Positions 9,269-19,672 are shown, numbered from the stretch's first letter. The stretch: DNA of 59,466 nt from Sporisorium sorghi (GCA_023212695.1 JALCCG010000124.1:1-59466); one strand, 5' to 3'. A program made the numbers and translations. The notes: generated by a model not told the origin, from the sequence alone.

Positions 9269-9916
9269 GTGGCGGAAACGTTGAAAGTAGCGATGCCCAA
9301 AGGGCGTATATATAAAAAAGCATCCGCGCTGTTCCGTTCGGCCGGACTACCGATTCCCCTCGATGTGGATGAAACGCGAAAGCTGGTCATTTCCTTGCCG
9401 GAGGCAGGAATGGAATTTATTCTGGCGAAGCCGGTGGATGTGCCGACTTATGTGGAATACGGTGTCGCCGATATCGGTATCGTGGGCAAGGATGTGCTGA
9501 TGGAGGAGAACAAAGACGTTTATGAGCTGCTCGATCTCGGAATCGCGCGGTGCAGGATGTCGGTTATTGGCTTGCCAGATTGGAAGCCGGGCATCACTCA
9601 GCGGGTGGCAACCAAATATCCGAATGTGGCATCACAGTATTTCCGTGAGCAGGGTCAGCAGGTCGAGGTGGTTAAGCTGAATGGTTCCATTGAGCTTGCA
9701 CCGCTCATCGGCTTGGCAGATCGTATCGTCGATATGGTCGAGACGGGCCAGACACTCAAGGAGAACGGACTGGTGGAGATGACCAGCATTTTTGAAATTA
9801 CGAGTCGTCTCATTGCCAATCGTGTGAGCTATCGGATGAAGAATGATGAAATTCAGGCATTGTGCGATCGGCTGCACAAGGCCATCATGTCTGAGGGAGC
9901 TCATGTTTCACGGTAG
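9269..9916 (+). CDS. hisG: ATP phosphoribosyltransferase catalytic subunit, short form
   Basis: Catalyses the first step of histidine synthesis, ATP + PRPP to phosphoribosyl-ATP. At 215 residues it is the short form that lacks the ACT-like regulatory domain, so it depends on HisZ, encoded just upstream. [12 protein letters not shown] at the N-terminus and the PRPP-loop region [19 protein letters not shown] are visible. A TTG at 9263 is only 2 nt from AGGAGG (9255-9260), so the GTG at 9269 is the better start. Confidence 0.96.
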   Translation: MAETLKVAMPKGRIYKKASALFRSAGLPIPLDVDETRKLVISLPEAGMEFILAKPVDVPTYVEYGVADIGIVGKDVLMEENKDVYELLDLGIARCRMSVIGLPDWKPGITQRVATKYPNVASQYFREQGQQVEVVKLNGSIELAPLIGLADRIVDMVETGQTLKENGLVEMTSIFEITSRLIANRVSYRMKNDEIQALCDRLHKAIMSEGAHVSR

Positions 9917-9947
9917 GGACCATGCAGCGGGATAGGGGGAGATTAAG

Positions 9948-11231
9948 GTGAAGGTTGTATCAGCACAGGATTTTAAGCTGAAGCGGGAGACCGATTATGG
10001 CACACCGGAGCAGAACGAAGTCGTTAAGGCGATTGTGCGGGATATTCGAACGGAAGGGGATGCTGCCTTGCTGCGGCATACTGAGCAATTGGACAGCGTC
10101 CATCTGACTGCGGACCACCTTCGCGTAACGGAGGAAGAGCTCGAGGCGGCTTACGGTCATGTGGAGCCTTCGTTCGTGAAGGCGATTCAGGCAGCAGCGG
10201 ATAACATTCGTAGATTTCATGTGAAGCAGAAACGAAATTCCTGGATGGATTTTCAAGCCGATGGCAGCATACTGGGACAGATCATTCGTCCGTTGCAGCG
10301 TGTGGGTGTATATGTACCTGGCGGAAAAGCGGCATATCCCTCATCGGTCCTGATGAATGTCATCCCTGCCCAAGTGGCTGGAGTTCCCGAGATTGTCATG
10401 GTGACGCCACCTTCGACCGGCGGTCAGGATGGAATCAATCCTTATATCCTGGTGGCTGCTGCGGAGGCTGGCGTTACGGAAATCTACCGCGTAGGAGGAG
10501 CACAAGCGATAGCTGCGCTGGCTTATGGAACGGAGACCATCTCTCCTGTCGATAAAATTTGCGGACCTGGCAACATTTACGTGGCGCTGGCCAAGCGTGA
10601 AGTGTACGGTGCGGTCAATATTGACAGCCTGGCCGGTCCGAGCGAGATTGCGGTATTGGCCGACGACAGTGCGGATGCTTCCTATATAGCGGCGGATTTG
10701 CTCTCCCAGGCGGAGCATGATGAGATGGCTTCCGCTATTCTGGTGACACCTTCCCGCAAGCTGGGTGAAGCCGTTGCCGCTGAAGTGCAGCGACAGCTCG
10801 AGCTGCTGCCGCGACGTGATATTGCCCGTGCTTCCGTGGACAGTTACGGCGCGGTGATCATAACCGAGTCCCTGAGGGAAGGAATCGAAGTCATTAACCG
10901 GCTGGCGCCGGAGCATCTGGAGATTGTGACGGAGGAGCCGATGGCGATCGTGGGCCAGATTGAGAATGCGGGAGCTATCTTCTTAGGACCATACAGCTCC
11001 GAGCCGGTGGGCGATTATTTTGCGGGACCGAATCATATCATTCCGACAAATGGTACGGCACGGTTTGCATCTCCGGTCGATCTGGACGATTTTATTAAAA
11101 AATCCAGCTTGATCTACTACAGCAAAGAAGCCTTGCTGCGTGACGGTGAGCAGATTATGGAGCTGGCCCGCCGCGAAGGATTTGAGGGTCATGCCCGGGC
11201 GATCGGGATTCGGCTTGATCATGAACGATAA
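9948..11231 (+). CDS. hisD: Histidinol dehydrogenase
   Basis: A 427-residue Zn-dependent NAD enzyme that oxidises histidinol to histidine in two steps. The signature from GPGNIYVALAKREVYG through DSLAGPSEIAVLAD, the metal-site region LLSQAEHDEMA and the late APEHLEI are all present. It starts with GTG after a GGGGGAG ribosome binding site. Full length, no breaks. Confidence 0.98.
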   Translation: MKVVSAQDFKLKRETDYGTPEQNEVVKAIVRDIRTEGDAALLRHTEQLDSVHLTADHLRVTEEELEAAYGHVEPSFVKAIQAAADNIRRFHVKQKRNSWMDFQADGSILGQIIRPLQRVGVYVPGGKAAYPSSVLMNVIPAQVAGVPEIVMVTPPSTGGQDGINPYILVAAAEAGVTEIYRVGGAQAIAALAYGTETISPVDKICGPGNIYVALAKREVYGAVNIDSLAGPSEIAVLADDSADASYIAADLLSQAEHDEMASAILVTPSRKLGEAVAAEVQRQLELLPRRDIARASVDSYGAVIITESLREGIEVINRLAPEHLEIVTEEPMAIVGQIENAGAIFLGPYSSEPVGDYFAGPNHIIPTNGTARFASPVDLDDFIKKSSLIYYSKEALLRDGEQIMELARREGFEGHARAIGIRLDHER

Positions 11232-11295
11232 ACAGCAGAGAAGAACAAAAGTCATCCATTTAGTATGGATATCCGTATAGAGGAGGCAATCAATC

Positions 11296-11901
11296 GTGAG
11301 AAGTTTGGATGCAGCAGCAAGATCAGCCGGCGTGAGCCGCAAAACCAATGAGACCGACATTACCCTGGATTTCAATGTAGACGGCACCGGGATCTCCGAA
11401 TTGGAAACCGATGTACCGTTCCTGAATCATATGCTGGATTTGTTTACGAAGCATGGTCACTTTGATCTTCGCGTGAAGGCAAAAGGGGATATCGAGATTG
11501 ATGATCACCACACGGTGGAGGATATCGGGATTTGCCTGGGGCAGACGTTCCGCGAGGCGTTGGGCGATAAAAAAGGGATTAAGCGGTACGCCAGCGTGTT
11601 TGTACCGATGGATGAGGCGCTTGCTCAAGTCATCGTGGATATCAGCAACCGTCCGCATTTTGAGTATCGGGCCGAGTATCCTTCGCAGCAGGTCGGTTCC
11701 TTCCATACCGAGCTCGTGCATGAATTTCTGTGGAAATTGGCGCTGGAATCCCGGATCACGCTGCATGTCATCGTTCATTACGGACACAATACACACCATA
11801 TGATTGAAGCGGTGTTTAAGGCACTGGGCCGTGCATTGGATGAGGCGACCAGCGTGGATCCGCGGGTGACCGGCGTGCCCTCCACGAAGGGAGTGCTCTA
11901 A
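11296..11901 (+). CDS. hisB: Imidazoleglycerol-phosphate dehydratase
   Basis: A 201-residue dehydratase that makes imidazole-acetol phosphate. Metal-binding motifs FLNHMLDLFTKHGHFDL, DDHHTVEDIGICLG, LVHEFLW and HYGHNTHHMIEA are intact. It is the monofunctional form; histidinol phosphatase is supplied by the separate PHP enzyme at the end of the operon. GTG start after AGGAGG; it is separated from hisH by 3 nt. Confidence 0.98.
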   Translation: MRSLDAAARSAGVSRKTNETDITLDFNVDGTGISELETDVPFLNHMLDLFTKHGHFDLRVKAKGDIEIDDHHTVEDIGICLGQTFREALGDKKGIKRYASVFVPMDEALAQVIVDISNRPHFEYRAEYPSQQVGSFHTELVHEFLWKLALESRITLHVIVHYGHNTHHMIEAVFKALGRALDEATSVDPRVTGVPSTKGVL

Positions 11902-11904
11902 TCG

Positions 11905-12516
11905 ATGGCGATTGCAATCGTGGATTACGGCATGGGCAACCTGCACAGCGTTGGCAAAGCGGTGGAGCGGCTTGGGTATAAGCCGCTTGTCACCGGGGAG
12001 CGGGATGAAATCTTAGCTGCAGATGGTATTATCCTTCCCGGCGTCGGCGCATTCGGAGATGCCATGGAGCAGCTGTGCGAAACCTCGCTGGACTCGGTCA
12101 TGAAGGAAGCCGCGGAATCGGGGAAGCCGCTGCTGGGGATTTGCCTCGGCATGCAGCTCCTGTTTAGCCGGAGCGAAGAGCACGGGAATCATGAAGGGCT
12201 GAATATTTTGCCCGGATCGGTTGTGCGGTTTGTGGGTGGCGACTATAAAGTGCCGCATATGGGCTGGAATTCATTGCAGTTCGAGAAGCGGGAGCATCCG
12301 CTGTTTGCAGGGCTTGAGGAAGGTCATGTGTATTTTGTCCACTCGTATCATGTTCTTCCTGAGGTTCAGACCGATTTGCTGGCGGCTACCGATTATGGCC
12401 AACCAGTGACGGCCATCGTAGGCCGGGGTTCTGTGTACGGCATGCAGTTTCATCCGGAGAAGAGCGGGGAGCTCGGCATGAGTTTGCTTCGTAATTTCTT
12501 GGCTTTAACGACGTAA
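11905..12516 (+). CDS. hisH: Imidazole glycerol phosphate synthase, glutaminase subunit
   Basis: A 203-residue class I glutamine amidotransferase that feeds ammonia to HisF. The nucleophile Cys is in LLGICLGMQLLF (about residue 80), and the catalytic His/Glu are in GMQFHPEKSG near the C-terminus. The oxyanion segment GMGNLHSVGKA is at the N-terminus. Nearly abuts hisB. Confidence 0.98.
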   Translation: MAIAIVDYGMGNLHSVGKAVERLGYKPLVTGERDEILAADGIILPGVGAFGDAMEQLCETSLDSVMKEAAESGKPLLGICLGMQLLFSRSEEHGNHEGLNILPGSVVRFVGGDYKVPHMGWNSLQFEKREHPLFAGLEEGHVYFVHSYHVLPEVQTDLLAATDYGQPVTAIVGRGSVYGMQFHPEKSGELGMSLLRNFLALTT

Positions 12517-12546
12517 GGCTACCAAATAGACCAAAGGAAAGTGGGA

Positions 12547-13284
12547 ATGGGGATGTCCTCTTTTATCATATATCCGGCAATCGATATTCGCGGAGGTAAG
12601 TGCGTCAGGCTCGTTCAGGGCGATTATAATCAAGAAACGGTATACAATGACAATCCGCTAGAGGTGGCAAAATCGTGGGAAGAGCAGGGCGGCCGATTCA
12701 TTCATCTGGTGGATTTGGACGGAGCGAAGGCGGGTCAACCGATCAATGACGATATCATTGGGAGAATCGCGGCAAGTGTCCAGGTTCCGGTTCAAGTAGG
12801 AGGAGGCCTTCGCACGCTGGCGGATGTGGAGCGGCTGCTCTCACTAGGCGTCAGCCGGGTCATTATCGGTACAGCTGCCATCGAGGATCGCGTCTTTACG
12901 GAAGAGGTGCTGGGCAAGTACGGGGATAAGGTGGCTATCGGAATCGATGCCCGTAACGGATATGTCGCAACACGTGGCTGGCTGGAAACATCCGAGGTGC
13001 AGGCCGAGGTGCTGGCAAAAGAACTGGCATCCAAAGGGGCGGAAACCTTCATCTTTACGGACATTTCGCGTGACGGCATGATGCAGGGACCTAATGTGGA
13101 AGCGATTGTCTCGCTTGCGAAAGCCAGCGGCCGTTCGGTCATCGCTTCGGGCGGCGTGACAAAGCTGGACGATCTGCTGGCGCTCAGCGCGCACAGCGGC
13201 GACGGTGTAGGCGGAGCGATTGTAGGTAAGGCGCTGTATACAGGCAGCATCGATCTGCATGAGGCAGTTACACGAATCGGTTAA
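12547..13284 (+). CDS. hisA: Phosphoribosylformimino-AICAR-P isomerase
   Basis: A (beta-alpha)8 barrel of about 245 residues that isomerises ProFAR to PRFAR. The first catalytic Asp is in [14 protein letters not shown] and the second in [14 protein letters not shown]; phosphate-binding loops VQVGGGLR and ASGGV are present. Starts at GTG 12541, ATG 12547 and ATG 12553 are all possible; 12547 is best spaced (about 8 nt) from AAAGGA. Confidence 0.97.
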   Translation: MGMSSFIIYPAIDIRGGKCVRLVQGDYNQETVYNDNPLEVAKSWEEQGGRFIHLVDLDGAKAGQPINDDIIGRIAASVQVPVQVGGGLRTLADVERLLSLGVSRVIIGTAAIEDRVFTEEVLGKYGDKVAIGIDARNGYVATRGWLETSEVQAEVLAKELASKGAETFIFTDISRDGMMQGPNVEAIVSLAKASGRSVIASGGVTKLDDLLALSAHSGDGVGGAIVGKALYTGSIDLHEAVTRIG

Positions 13285-13349
13285 TGCTGGAATCGGGTAT
13301 GTTCGGATTAACGATAAATTGAGTTCATATAGGGGAAGAGGGGAACGGC

Positions 13350-14108
13350 ATGCTGGCAAAACGGATCATTCCTTGCCTGGACGTGAAAGACGGACGGGTG
13401 GTGAAGGGTGTTAATTTTGTAAATCTCCGCGATGCGGGCGATCCGGTGGAATTGGCGGCGCTCTATGACCGTGAAGGCGCAGACGAGCTTGTCTTTCTGG
13501 ATATTTCGGCATCGGTAGAGGGCCGGGCAACGATGGAGGAAGTTGTTCGCCGAACGGCCGGAGAAATCGCCATACCTTTTACCGTTGGGGGGGGCATTTC
13601 GTCTGTCGAGGACATGAAGCGGATTCTGCGGGCAGGCGCGGATAAAATCGGGGTGAACACGGCGGCGGTAAGACAGCCGGAGCTCATCTCGGCCGGAGCG
13701 CGCAAATTCGGCTCCCAATGCATCGTTGTGGCGATTGATGCCAAGTACAATGAAACGTGGGAAGAATGGGAAGTATACACGCATGGCGGACGTACGCCTA
13801 CCGGCATCAAAGCGCTGGACTGGGTGAAGCAAGCGGAGAGTTTAGGTGCGGGCGAAATTTTGTTAACCAGTATGGATGCCGATGGCACCAAGGACGGGTT
13901 CGATCTGGCGCTGACGTCGGCTGTATCCTCGGCGGTAGGGATCCCGGTCATCGCTTCCGGCGGCGCTGGGCGTGAGGATCACTTCTATGATGTGTTTACA
14001 ACAGGCAAAGCGGATGCGGGTCTGGCGGCAACGATTTTCCACTATAAAGAAATCTCGATCCCTCATCTGAAGTTGCATCTTAGTCAAAAAGGAGTGGATA
14101 TACGGTGA
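13350..14108 (+). CDS. hisF: Imidazole glycerol phosphate synthase, cyclase subunit
   Basis: A 252-residue barrel enzyme that joins HisH ammonia to PRFAR, giving IGP and AICAR. Catalytic Asp residues are in [14 protein letters not shown] (N-terminal) and [14 protein letters not shown] (middle); phosphate loops TVGGGIS and ASGGAG are present. The stop codon overlaps the start of hisIE by 4 nt, so the two are translationally coupled. Confidence 0.98.
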   Translation: MLAKRIIPCLDVKDGRVVKGVNFVNLRDAGDPVELAALYDREGADELVFLDISASVEGRATMEEVVRRTAGEIAIPFTVGGGISSVEDMKRILRAGADKIGVNTAAVRQPELISAGARKFGSQCIVVAIDAKYNETWEEWEVYTHGGRTPTGIKALDWVKQAESLGAGEILLTSMDADGTKDGFDLALTSAVSSAVGIPVIASGGAGREDHFYDVFTTGKADAGLAATIFHYKEISIPHLKLHLSQKGVDIR

Positions 14109-14809
14109 GCGACGATATGTTGAAAGACTTATCTCTGGAGCAGGTCAGCGAGCATATTCGATGGGACGGGGCGGGCCTGGTACCGACGATCGTACAGGAT
14201 GCACAGAGCAAGGAGGTGCTGATGATGGCTTATATGAACCGGGAATCGCTGCGATTAACGCTGGAAAGCGGCGAGACTTGGTTCTGGAGCCGTTCGCGTG
14301 AGGAGTTGTGGCATAAAGGGGCCACCTCCGGGAACGTGCAGACGGTGGTTTCCATGACGTATGACTGTGATGGGGACACCCTCTTGGTGAAGGTGAATCC
14401 GAACGGACCGGCCTGCCATACCGGTCAAACGACCTGCTTCCATAATGAGATTACCGTTCCGGGTCAACAGAGTGAGCCTGCCAATCAGGGTACCGCGGCG
14501 GAATCTGGGGAGCGCTTTGCCGTTCTTGCCGAGCTGGAAGAGGTCATTGCCCAGCGTGAGATCGAGCGTCCGGAAGGCGCTTATACGACCTACTTGTTTG
14601 ATAAAGGCGTTGATAAGATCCTCAAGAAGGTGGGCGAAGAGGCCTCGGAAACGATCATCGCCGCCAAAAATAAAGACAATGCCGAGCTTAAACTTGAAAT
14701 CAGCGATCTGATCTACCACCTGCTGGTGCTCCTGCAGGAACGGAAGCTGCCGCTGGATGAGATCATGGATGAGCTGAGCCGCCGCCATGAACGGCCGCGC
14801 CGCGATTAG
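14105..14809 (+). CDS. hisI: Bifunctional phosphoribosyl-AMP cyclohydrolase / phosphoribosyl-ATP pyrophosphatase
   Basis: A 234-residue fusion of HisI (about residues 20-120) and HisE (about 145-234), covering steps 2 and 3 of the pathway. The Zn-binding part shows [13 protein letters not shown]; HisE shows [18 protein letters not shown] and [12 protein letters not shown]. The linker is Gln/Glu/Ala-rich. The GTG start overlaps the hisF stop, with AAGGAG inside hisF. Confidence 0.97.
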   Translation: MSDDMLKDLSLEQVSEHIRWDGAGLVPTIVQDAQSKEVLMMAYMNRESLRLTLESGETWFWSRSREELWHKGATSGNVQTVVSMTYDCDGDTLLVKVNPNGPACHTGQTTCFHNEITVPGQQSEPANQGTAAESGERFAVLAELEEVIAQREIERPEGAYTTYLFDKGVDKILKKVGEEASETIIAAKNKDNAELKLEISDLIYHLLVLLQERKLPLDEIMDELSRRHERPRRD

Positions 14810-14822
14810 GAGGGGTTTACGC

Positions 14823-15662
14823 ATGCATATAGATTACCATACCCACCATGCCCGCTGCGGACATGCTGAAGGCCAGCTGGAGGAGTATGTGTGGCGTGCT
14901 GTTGAGCTTGGGATGGATCAACTGGGTTTGTCGGATCACATGCCCTTGATCCACGTCAATCCAGAGGACTATTACCCTGAAATGGCGATGCCGATGGACG
15001 AGCTGCCGCGTTACGTGGAGGAATGCTTGCTGCTAAAGGATCGTTACAGGGGACAGATTGACATTCGGATCGGACTTGAAGGCGATTATATCGAGGGATA
15101 TGAAGAACAAATCGAGCGAATCGTGAAGGACTATCCCTGGGATTATGTGATAGGCTCCGTACACTTCCTGGGAGAATGGGACATCACGGATTATCGCCAG
15201 ACCCACGGCTGGGATGGCAAGGATCCGCTTGAGGTCTACGGTCAATATTATGATGCGGTACAGAAAGCCGCCGCAACCGGATTCTATGATATTATGGGCC
15301 ATCTGGACGTGATTAAACGATTCGGATATGGACCAGGTCCCGATCAGAAGCTGGACGTGATCGCTCTGGAACAAGCAGCGCTTGCTGCCGTAGCACACAG
15401 CGGGACTGCCATGGAGCTGAATGCTTCCGGATTATCGAAGGCATGCGAGGAAATGTTCCCAAGCCGCCGCATGCTGGAGGAAGCGGTCCGACTCGGCATC
15501 CCGTTGACTTTAGGGTCGGATGCCCATCAGCCGAAGAAGCTCGGTGAACATCTGGATCAGGCACGGGCACTGTTATCCGAGCTGGGTGTTCGGGAAATCG
15601 CAACCTTCCGTAACCGGAAGCGGGAGATGGTGCTTTTGAATGTGGGAGAAAACAATGTATAA
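14823..15662 (+). CDS. hisJ: Histidinol-phosphatase, PHP family
   Basis: A 279-residue PHP-type metallophosphatase that makes histidinol. The N-terminal metal site HIDYHTHHARCGHAEG and later His/Asp residues in GHLDVIKRFGYG and TLGSDAHQPKKLG fit the family (HisJ/HisK). The frame stays open back to 14787 inside hisIE, but GGAGGGG lies just before the ATG at 14823. Being in the operon, it completes the pathway; in B. subtilis this gene lies elsewhere. Confidence 0.95.
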   Translation: MHIDYHTHHARCGHAEGQLEEYVWRAVELGMDQLGLSDHMPLIHVNPEDYYPEMAMPMDELPRYVEECLLLKDRYRGQIDIRIGLEGDYIEGYEEQIERIVKDYPWDYVIGSVHFLGEWDITDYRQTHGWDGKDPLEVYGQYYDAVQKAAATGFYDIMGHLDVIKRFGYGPGPDQKLDVIALEQAALAAVAHSGTAMELNASGLSKACEEMFPSRRMLEEAVRLGIPLTLGSDAHQPKKLGEHLDQARALLSELGVREIATFRNRKREMVLLNVGENNV

Positions 15663-15831
15663 TAAAGACAAGCACTAATTGCAAACAGGTTCATTGCAGA
15701 CGGCTGTTTTCCTCTCCAGAAGACCCTCATCGACGGGTGCAGGAGATGGGAACGGCCTGATTTGACGATAGCGCTTTCAAACCATCGTTGCGTCAGCCGA
15801 CCATATAAACCACTCTCGTCAGGAGGTCCTC

Positions 15832-16782
15832 ATGTATCGTTCACTACGATTGTTCGCCGGAACTTCCAATCCGACGCTGGCGGCAAACATCAGCCAGCAG
15901 TTGGGAGTTGAACTCGGGAAGATCAAAATTTCCCGCTTTCAGAGTGGCGAAGTTTACGTGCATTATGAAGAGAGCATCCGCAATTGCGATGTCTTTCTGC
16001 TCCAGTCCTTTTCTCACCCGATCAATGAAATGTTTGTGGAACTGCTGGTGATGATTGATGCCGCCAAACGTGCTTCCGCCCGAACGATTAATATCATTGT
16101 GCCTTATTACGGTTATGCCAGACAGGAACGCAAATCGGCCCCGCGCGAGCCGATATCTGCAAAAATGGTAGCCGATGTCCTTACCACCGCCGGGGCCAAC
16201 CGAGTCATCACGATTGATCTGCATGCACCAGCTATACAGGGCTTCTTCAATATCCCGGTGGATCATCTGACTGCGCTGGATTTGATTACGGATTACCTGA
16301 AAGCCAAGAATATCGAGAAGCCTGTCATTGTATCTCCGGATGCGGGACGGGCCAAGACAGCGGAGAAGCTTGCAAGCCGCCTGGGTTCGCCGTTTGCCAT
16401 GATGGTGAAGCAGCGCCCTGCCCATAACGAAGCGGTCATCACCCATGTCATTGGGGATGTGGCGGATCGTACGCCGATCATTATCGAGGACTTGATTGAT
16501 ACGGGATCAACGATCGTACAAGTGGTAGAAGGTCTGAAGGAGCGCGGGGCCCAAGATGCCATTGTATGCGCGACCCATGGACTCTTCTCCGGGGAAGCTC
16601 TGACCCGGCTTGATCATGCACATATCGAGGAAATTGTTATTACAGACTCGATTGCGCTCCCTGAGCATCACTGTAAGATGCGGCTGAAGGTGCTGTCCAT
16701 TGCGCCTATGCTGGCACAGGCATCTCATATCATTGTCGAGGGCGGATCGATCGCCACTTTATTCAAAGACGCCGGTGTGTAA
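15832..16782 (+). CDS. prs: Ribose-phosphate pyrophosphokinase, divergent paralogue
   Basis: A 316-residue PRPP synthetase: ATP + ribose 5-phosphate to PRPP. Family marks include PYYGYARQERKSAPREPISAK, TIDLHAPAIQGFFNIP and the PRPP-binding loop EDLIDTGST. The loop and the flexible-loop segment KQRPAHN differ from my recollection of housekeeping Bacillus Prs (DDIIDTAGT and KRRPRPN), so I read it as a second copy. It directly follows the his operon, whose first enzyme consumes PRPP. AGGAGG lies 5 nt before the ATG. Its 3' end forms half of a terminator stem. Confidence 0.93.
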   Translation: MYRSLRLFAGTSNPTLAANISQQLGVELGKIKISRFQSGEVYVHYEESIRNCDVFLLQSFSHPINEMFVELLVMIDAAKRASARTINIIVPYYGYARQERKSAPREPISAKMVADVLTTAGANRVITIDLHAPAIQGFFNIPVDHLTALDLITDYLKAKNIEKPVIVSPDAGRAKTAEKLASRLGSPFAMMVKQRPAHNEAVITHVIGDVADRTPIIIEDLIDTGSTIVQVVEGLKERGAQDAIVCATHGLFSGEALTRLDHAHIEEIVITDSIALPEHHCKMRLKVLSIAPMLAQASHIIVEGGSIATLFKDAGV

Positions 16783-16797
16783 ACTGGTGTCTTTTTT
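16766..16797 (+). terminator. Terminator overlapping the prs stop codon
   Basis: An 11-bp stem (16766-16776 with 16783-16793, two wobbles), a 6-nt loop containing the TAA stop, and a T-run (16792-16797). It ends the his/prs block. Confidence 0.88.
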
Positions 16798-16819
16798 CTG
16801 CAAATGACATTGTAACTTG

Positions 16820-16828
16820 TGTTATACT
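16820..16828 (+). promoter_or_regulatory. Extended -10 promoter of the TPR gene
   Basis: TGTTATACT (TG-n-TATACT) about 35 nt before the TPR start, just after the prs terminator. No clear -35 box, as is usual for extended -10 promoters. Confidence 0.55.
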
Positions 16829-16862
16829 GTTCTGGATAGAGGAGCAAGTTAAAGGAGGTGCC

Positions 16863-18608
16863 TTGCTTTTCGTGAATGGTAATCCATATGGGTCCAGTGA
16901 CCCCCACAATGTTATATCTATCGAGATGAATGCCAATTTTTTCTTCGATCGCGCGGTTCGTTCGCTTGATCGTTACCAATATGACAAGGCTCTGAAGTAT
17001 TTTCGCAAAGCTGTTGAATATGAACCGGATAATCCGGTGAATCATTGCAATATGGCGGGTATATTATCAGAGACGGGAGATTATAAAGCTTCGAACGATG
17101 TTCTGGCTCACATCCTGGAGCAGGTGGACCCGTTGATGACAGAATGCTATTTCTATATGGCGAACAATTACGCTAATATGGAACAGTTTGAGAAGGCGGA
17201 AGAGGCGCTTGTCACTTATCTGGAGGAAGATCCGAACGGCCAGTTTCTGGATGAGGCGGAAGAGATGATGGAGCTGCTTCATTATGAGCTTAACCGTCCT
17301 GCCAAGCTGAACCGGATCAAGAGTCGTGAAGGCGTGGTCGAGCATGAGCATGCGCGGGCACTGCTTGAGGAAGGCAAGTTCGCACAAGCGGTCAAGCTAT
17401 TGGAGGAGATCGTCAAGGATTACCCGGATTTTCTGGCTGCGCGCAATAATCTGGCTCTGGCTTATTATTATATGGGGCGTTTCGACACAGCGAAGCGTAC
17501 CATTGGTGAGGTGCTGGATCAGGAGCCGGGCAATCTGCACGGATTGTGCAATCTGGCCATCTTCTTTCAGCATGAAGGAAATCAGGAGCAGCGTGACCGC
17601 TTAATGGACATGCTAACAGTGACGGTTCCTTTTCATCTGGAGCATGTGTTCAAGCTGGCTACGACGATGGGAATACTGGGGCAGCATGAAATTGCGTACG
17701 GTCATTTCCGCCGGCTTCTGAAGGATGAGGAGTTCAGCGGCGATCCAAGCCTGTACCATTACACGGCCGTTGCGGCTTGCAACAGCGGTGATTATGACAG
17801 GGCCGAGAAATACTGGCGGCAGGCGCTGAAGTTGGACGGAGATTCGGTGATTCCGAATTTCTATCTGGCTCAGCTGCAGAAGCGCAAAGAGACTGGAACA
17901 GACCAGATGAAGGTAAGCTACCACTATCATCTTCCATTTGAGGAGCAGTTCAAACGCTGGGAGCATGATGGCGATAAATTGACGGAGGAAGCGAAGCAGA
18001 ATCCGCTAATTCGCTCTTCTTTCTTCTGGGCGCTGAGACATGGCGATCCGCAGACCAAGCTTCAAGTGATCCGAACCCTGGAATTGATTGCCGATGAAGA
18101 GGTGCAGCACGCTCTGCAATCGTTCCTTCAGGAACCGGGAGAGGATGCGGAGCTGAAGGATGCCGCTCGTCTGGTGCTCCAGCAGATGGAGGCCGCCAGC
18201 AATCGGCTGAAGGAACGCCGCGATGACCGCGAAACATCCAGCGGCAAGAGCCGCGAGGTGCTGCCCGACTGGCTGCCGTCCTGGAAGGCGGTGCTGGAGA
18301 AGGCCGAACAGACGATGGACATGCGTGTAGATGCCTTCTGGAAAAAAGAGCTGGAGAATCTCTGGTCCGATTTCCTCAGCCGGCTGTATCCTGATATTCC
18401 GAGTATTCGGAATGTGGAGGGCTGGGCAGCGGCATTGGAATATTTAACGGCCAAGAAGCGTGGACGCACCCTGACCTATGAACAGGTTGCGGTCCGTTAC
18501 GGCATTTCGCCATCCACGGTTAGCCGCTACGCGCGTCAAATTGATAGCGTATGTGAAACGAAAGTGCAGCCGGATGATAATTTCCGGCCATTTACGGAAA
18601 ACATTTAA
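16863..18608 (+). CDS. TPR protein with C-terminal helix-turn-helix, YvcD-like
   Basis: A 581-residue cytoplasmic protein. Tetratricopeptide-like repeats fill about residues 20-340 (SLDRYQYDKALKYFRKAVEY, GKFAQAVKLLEEIVKDYPDF, GRFDTAKRTIGEVLDQEPGN, GDYDRAEKYWRQALKLDGDS). A charged region follows, and near residues 535-565 there is an HTH-like segment, LTYEQVAVRYGISPSTVSRY. It sits just before trxB like the TPR protein YvcD of B. subtilis. Function unknown; TPRs suggest protein partners and the HTH suggests DNA contact. Start: TTG 16863, 4 nt after AGGAGG; GTG 16872 is the alternative. Confidence 0.85.
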   Translation: MLFVNGNPYGSSDPHNVISIEMNANFFFDRAVRSLDRYQYDKALKYFRKAVEYEPDNPVNHCNMAGILSETGDYKASNDVLAHILEQVDPLMTECYFYMANNYANMEQFEKAEEALVTYLEEDPNGQFLDEAEEMMELLHYELNRPAKLNRIKSREGVVEHEHARALLEEGKFAQAVKLLEEIVKDYPDFLAARNNLALAYYYMGRFDTAKRTIGEVLDQEPGNLHGLCNLAIFFQHEGNQEQRDRLMDMLTVTVPFHLEHVFKLATTMGILGQHEIAYGHFRRLLKDEEFSGDPSLYHYTAVAACNSGDYDRAEKYWRQALKLDGDSVIPNFYLAQLQKRKETGTDQMKVSYHYHLPFEEQFKRWEHDGDKLTEEAKQNPLIRSSFFWALRHGDPQTKLQVIRTLELIADEEVQHALQSFLQEPGEDAELKDAARLVLQQMEAASNRLKERRDDRETSSGKSREVLPDWLPSWKAVLEKAEQTMDMRVDAFWKKELENLWSDFLSRLYPDIPSIRNVEGWAAALEYLTAKKRGRTLTYEQVAVRYGISPSTVSRYARQIDSVCETKVQPDDNFRPFTENI

Positions 18609-18718
18609 GTAACAACCCATATTCGGATACTTAGGAGATCTTGGTACGGAAAATTCCGCAAGTCCTGAATAGGATGTAGTGATCAGCAGAAATCATCACC
18701 ATTAAGGAGGCTGTATAT

Positions 18719-19672
18719 ATGTACAAAACAATCGTAATCGGAACTGGACCTGCCGGATTGACGGCAGCCATCTACTTGGCGCGCGCGAACCTGAAGCCGC
18801 TTGTGATCGAAGGCATGCAGCCAGGCGGCCAGCTTACGACAACGACGGAGGTTGAGAACTTCCCTGGATTCCCGCAAGGCATTATGGGTCCCGAGCTGAT
18901 GGATAACATGCGTCAACAGGCGGAGCGCTTCGGTGCAGAGTTCAAGAGTGCATGGGTGGAGTCCGTTGATTTCTCCGAGCGTCCGTTCAAGGTGAATGTC
19001 GAGGGAATGGGTGAGCTTCTGGCTGAGTCCGTGATTATCTCGACCGGTGCTTCCGCGAAGTATCTCGGAATTCCCGGAGAGCAGGAGAATGTTGGACGCG
19101 GCGTAAGCACGTGCGCAACGTGTGACGGATTCTTCTTCCGCGGGAAAAAAATCGTTGTTATCGGCGGCGGCGATTCTGCAATGGAGGAAGCCAGCTTCCT
19201 GACGCGTTTTGCTTCCAGCGTAACGGTCGTGAACCGTCGTACCGAACTGCGTGCATCCAAAATCATGCAGGATCGTGCACGTGAGAACGAGAAAATCGAG
19301 TGGGCTCTGGATCGTACACCTGTTGAGGTGGTTACCAGCGAAACCGGTGTTAAAGGGTTGAAGGTCCGCAACAATGAGACAGGCGGGGAAGAGCTGATTG
19401 AAGCGGAAGGCGTGTTCGTAGCGATCGGGCATACCCCGAATACGGGCTTCCTCGGCAATCAAATCACAACCGACCCAACCGGCTATATTCTGGTTACGCC
19501 AGGAACTACGGAGACCAACATTCCAGGTGTATTCGCTTGTGGCGACGTTCAGGATACGCGTTATCGCCAAGCGATTACGGCTGCAGGCACTGGCTGTATG
19601 GCCGCAATGGACTGCGAGAAGTATCTGGAGGGTCACATGGTGCATGACTGGAGCGAAACGTTGAATAAATAA
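18719..19672 (+). CDS. trxB: Thioredoxin reductase
   Basis: A 317-residue FAD/NADPH flavoenzyme that reduces thioredoxin. FAD site [10 protein letters not shown] at the N-terminus, redox pair Cys132-Cys135 in [14 protein letters not shown] site [10 protein letters not shown] and the C-terminal FAD motif ACGDVQD are all intact. Ribosome binding site AAGGAGG. In B. subtilis it is followed closely by the yvcI-yvcJ-yvcK-whiA-crh group; here about 30 kb intervenes. Confidence 0.98.
   Translation: MYKTIVIGTGPAGLTAAIYLARANLKPLVIEGMQPGGQLTTTTEVENFPGFPQGIMGPELMDNMRQQAERFGAEFKSAWVESVDFSERPFKVNVEGMGELLAESVIISTGASAKYLGIPGEQENVGRGVSTCATCDGFFFRGKKIVVIGGGDSAMEEASFLTRFASSVTVVNRRTELRASKIMQDRARENEKIEWALDRTPVEVVTSETGVKGLKVRNNETGGEELIEAEGVFVAIGHTPNTGFLGNQITTDPTGYILVTPGTTETNIPGVFACGDVQDTRYRQAITAAGTGCMAAMDCEKYLEGHMVHDWSETLNK

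Noticed and set aside
18683..19645. A 320-codon minus-strand frame
   Set aside because: Antisense shadow of trxB, whose plus-strand motifs are complete.
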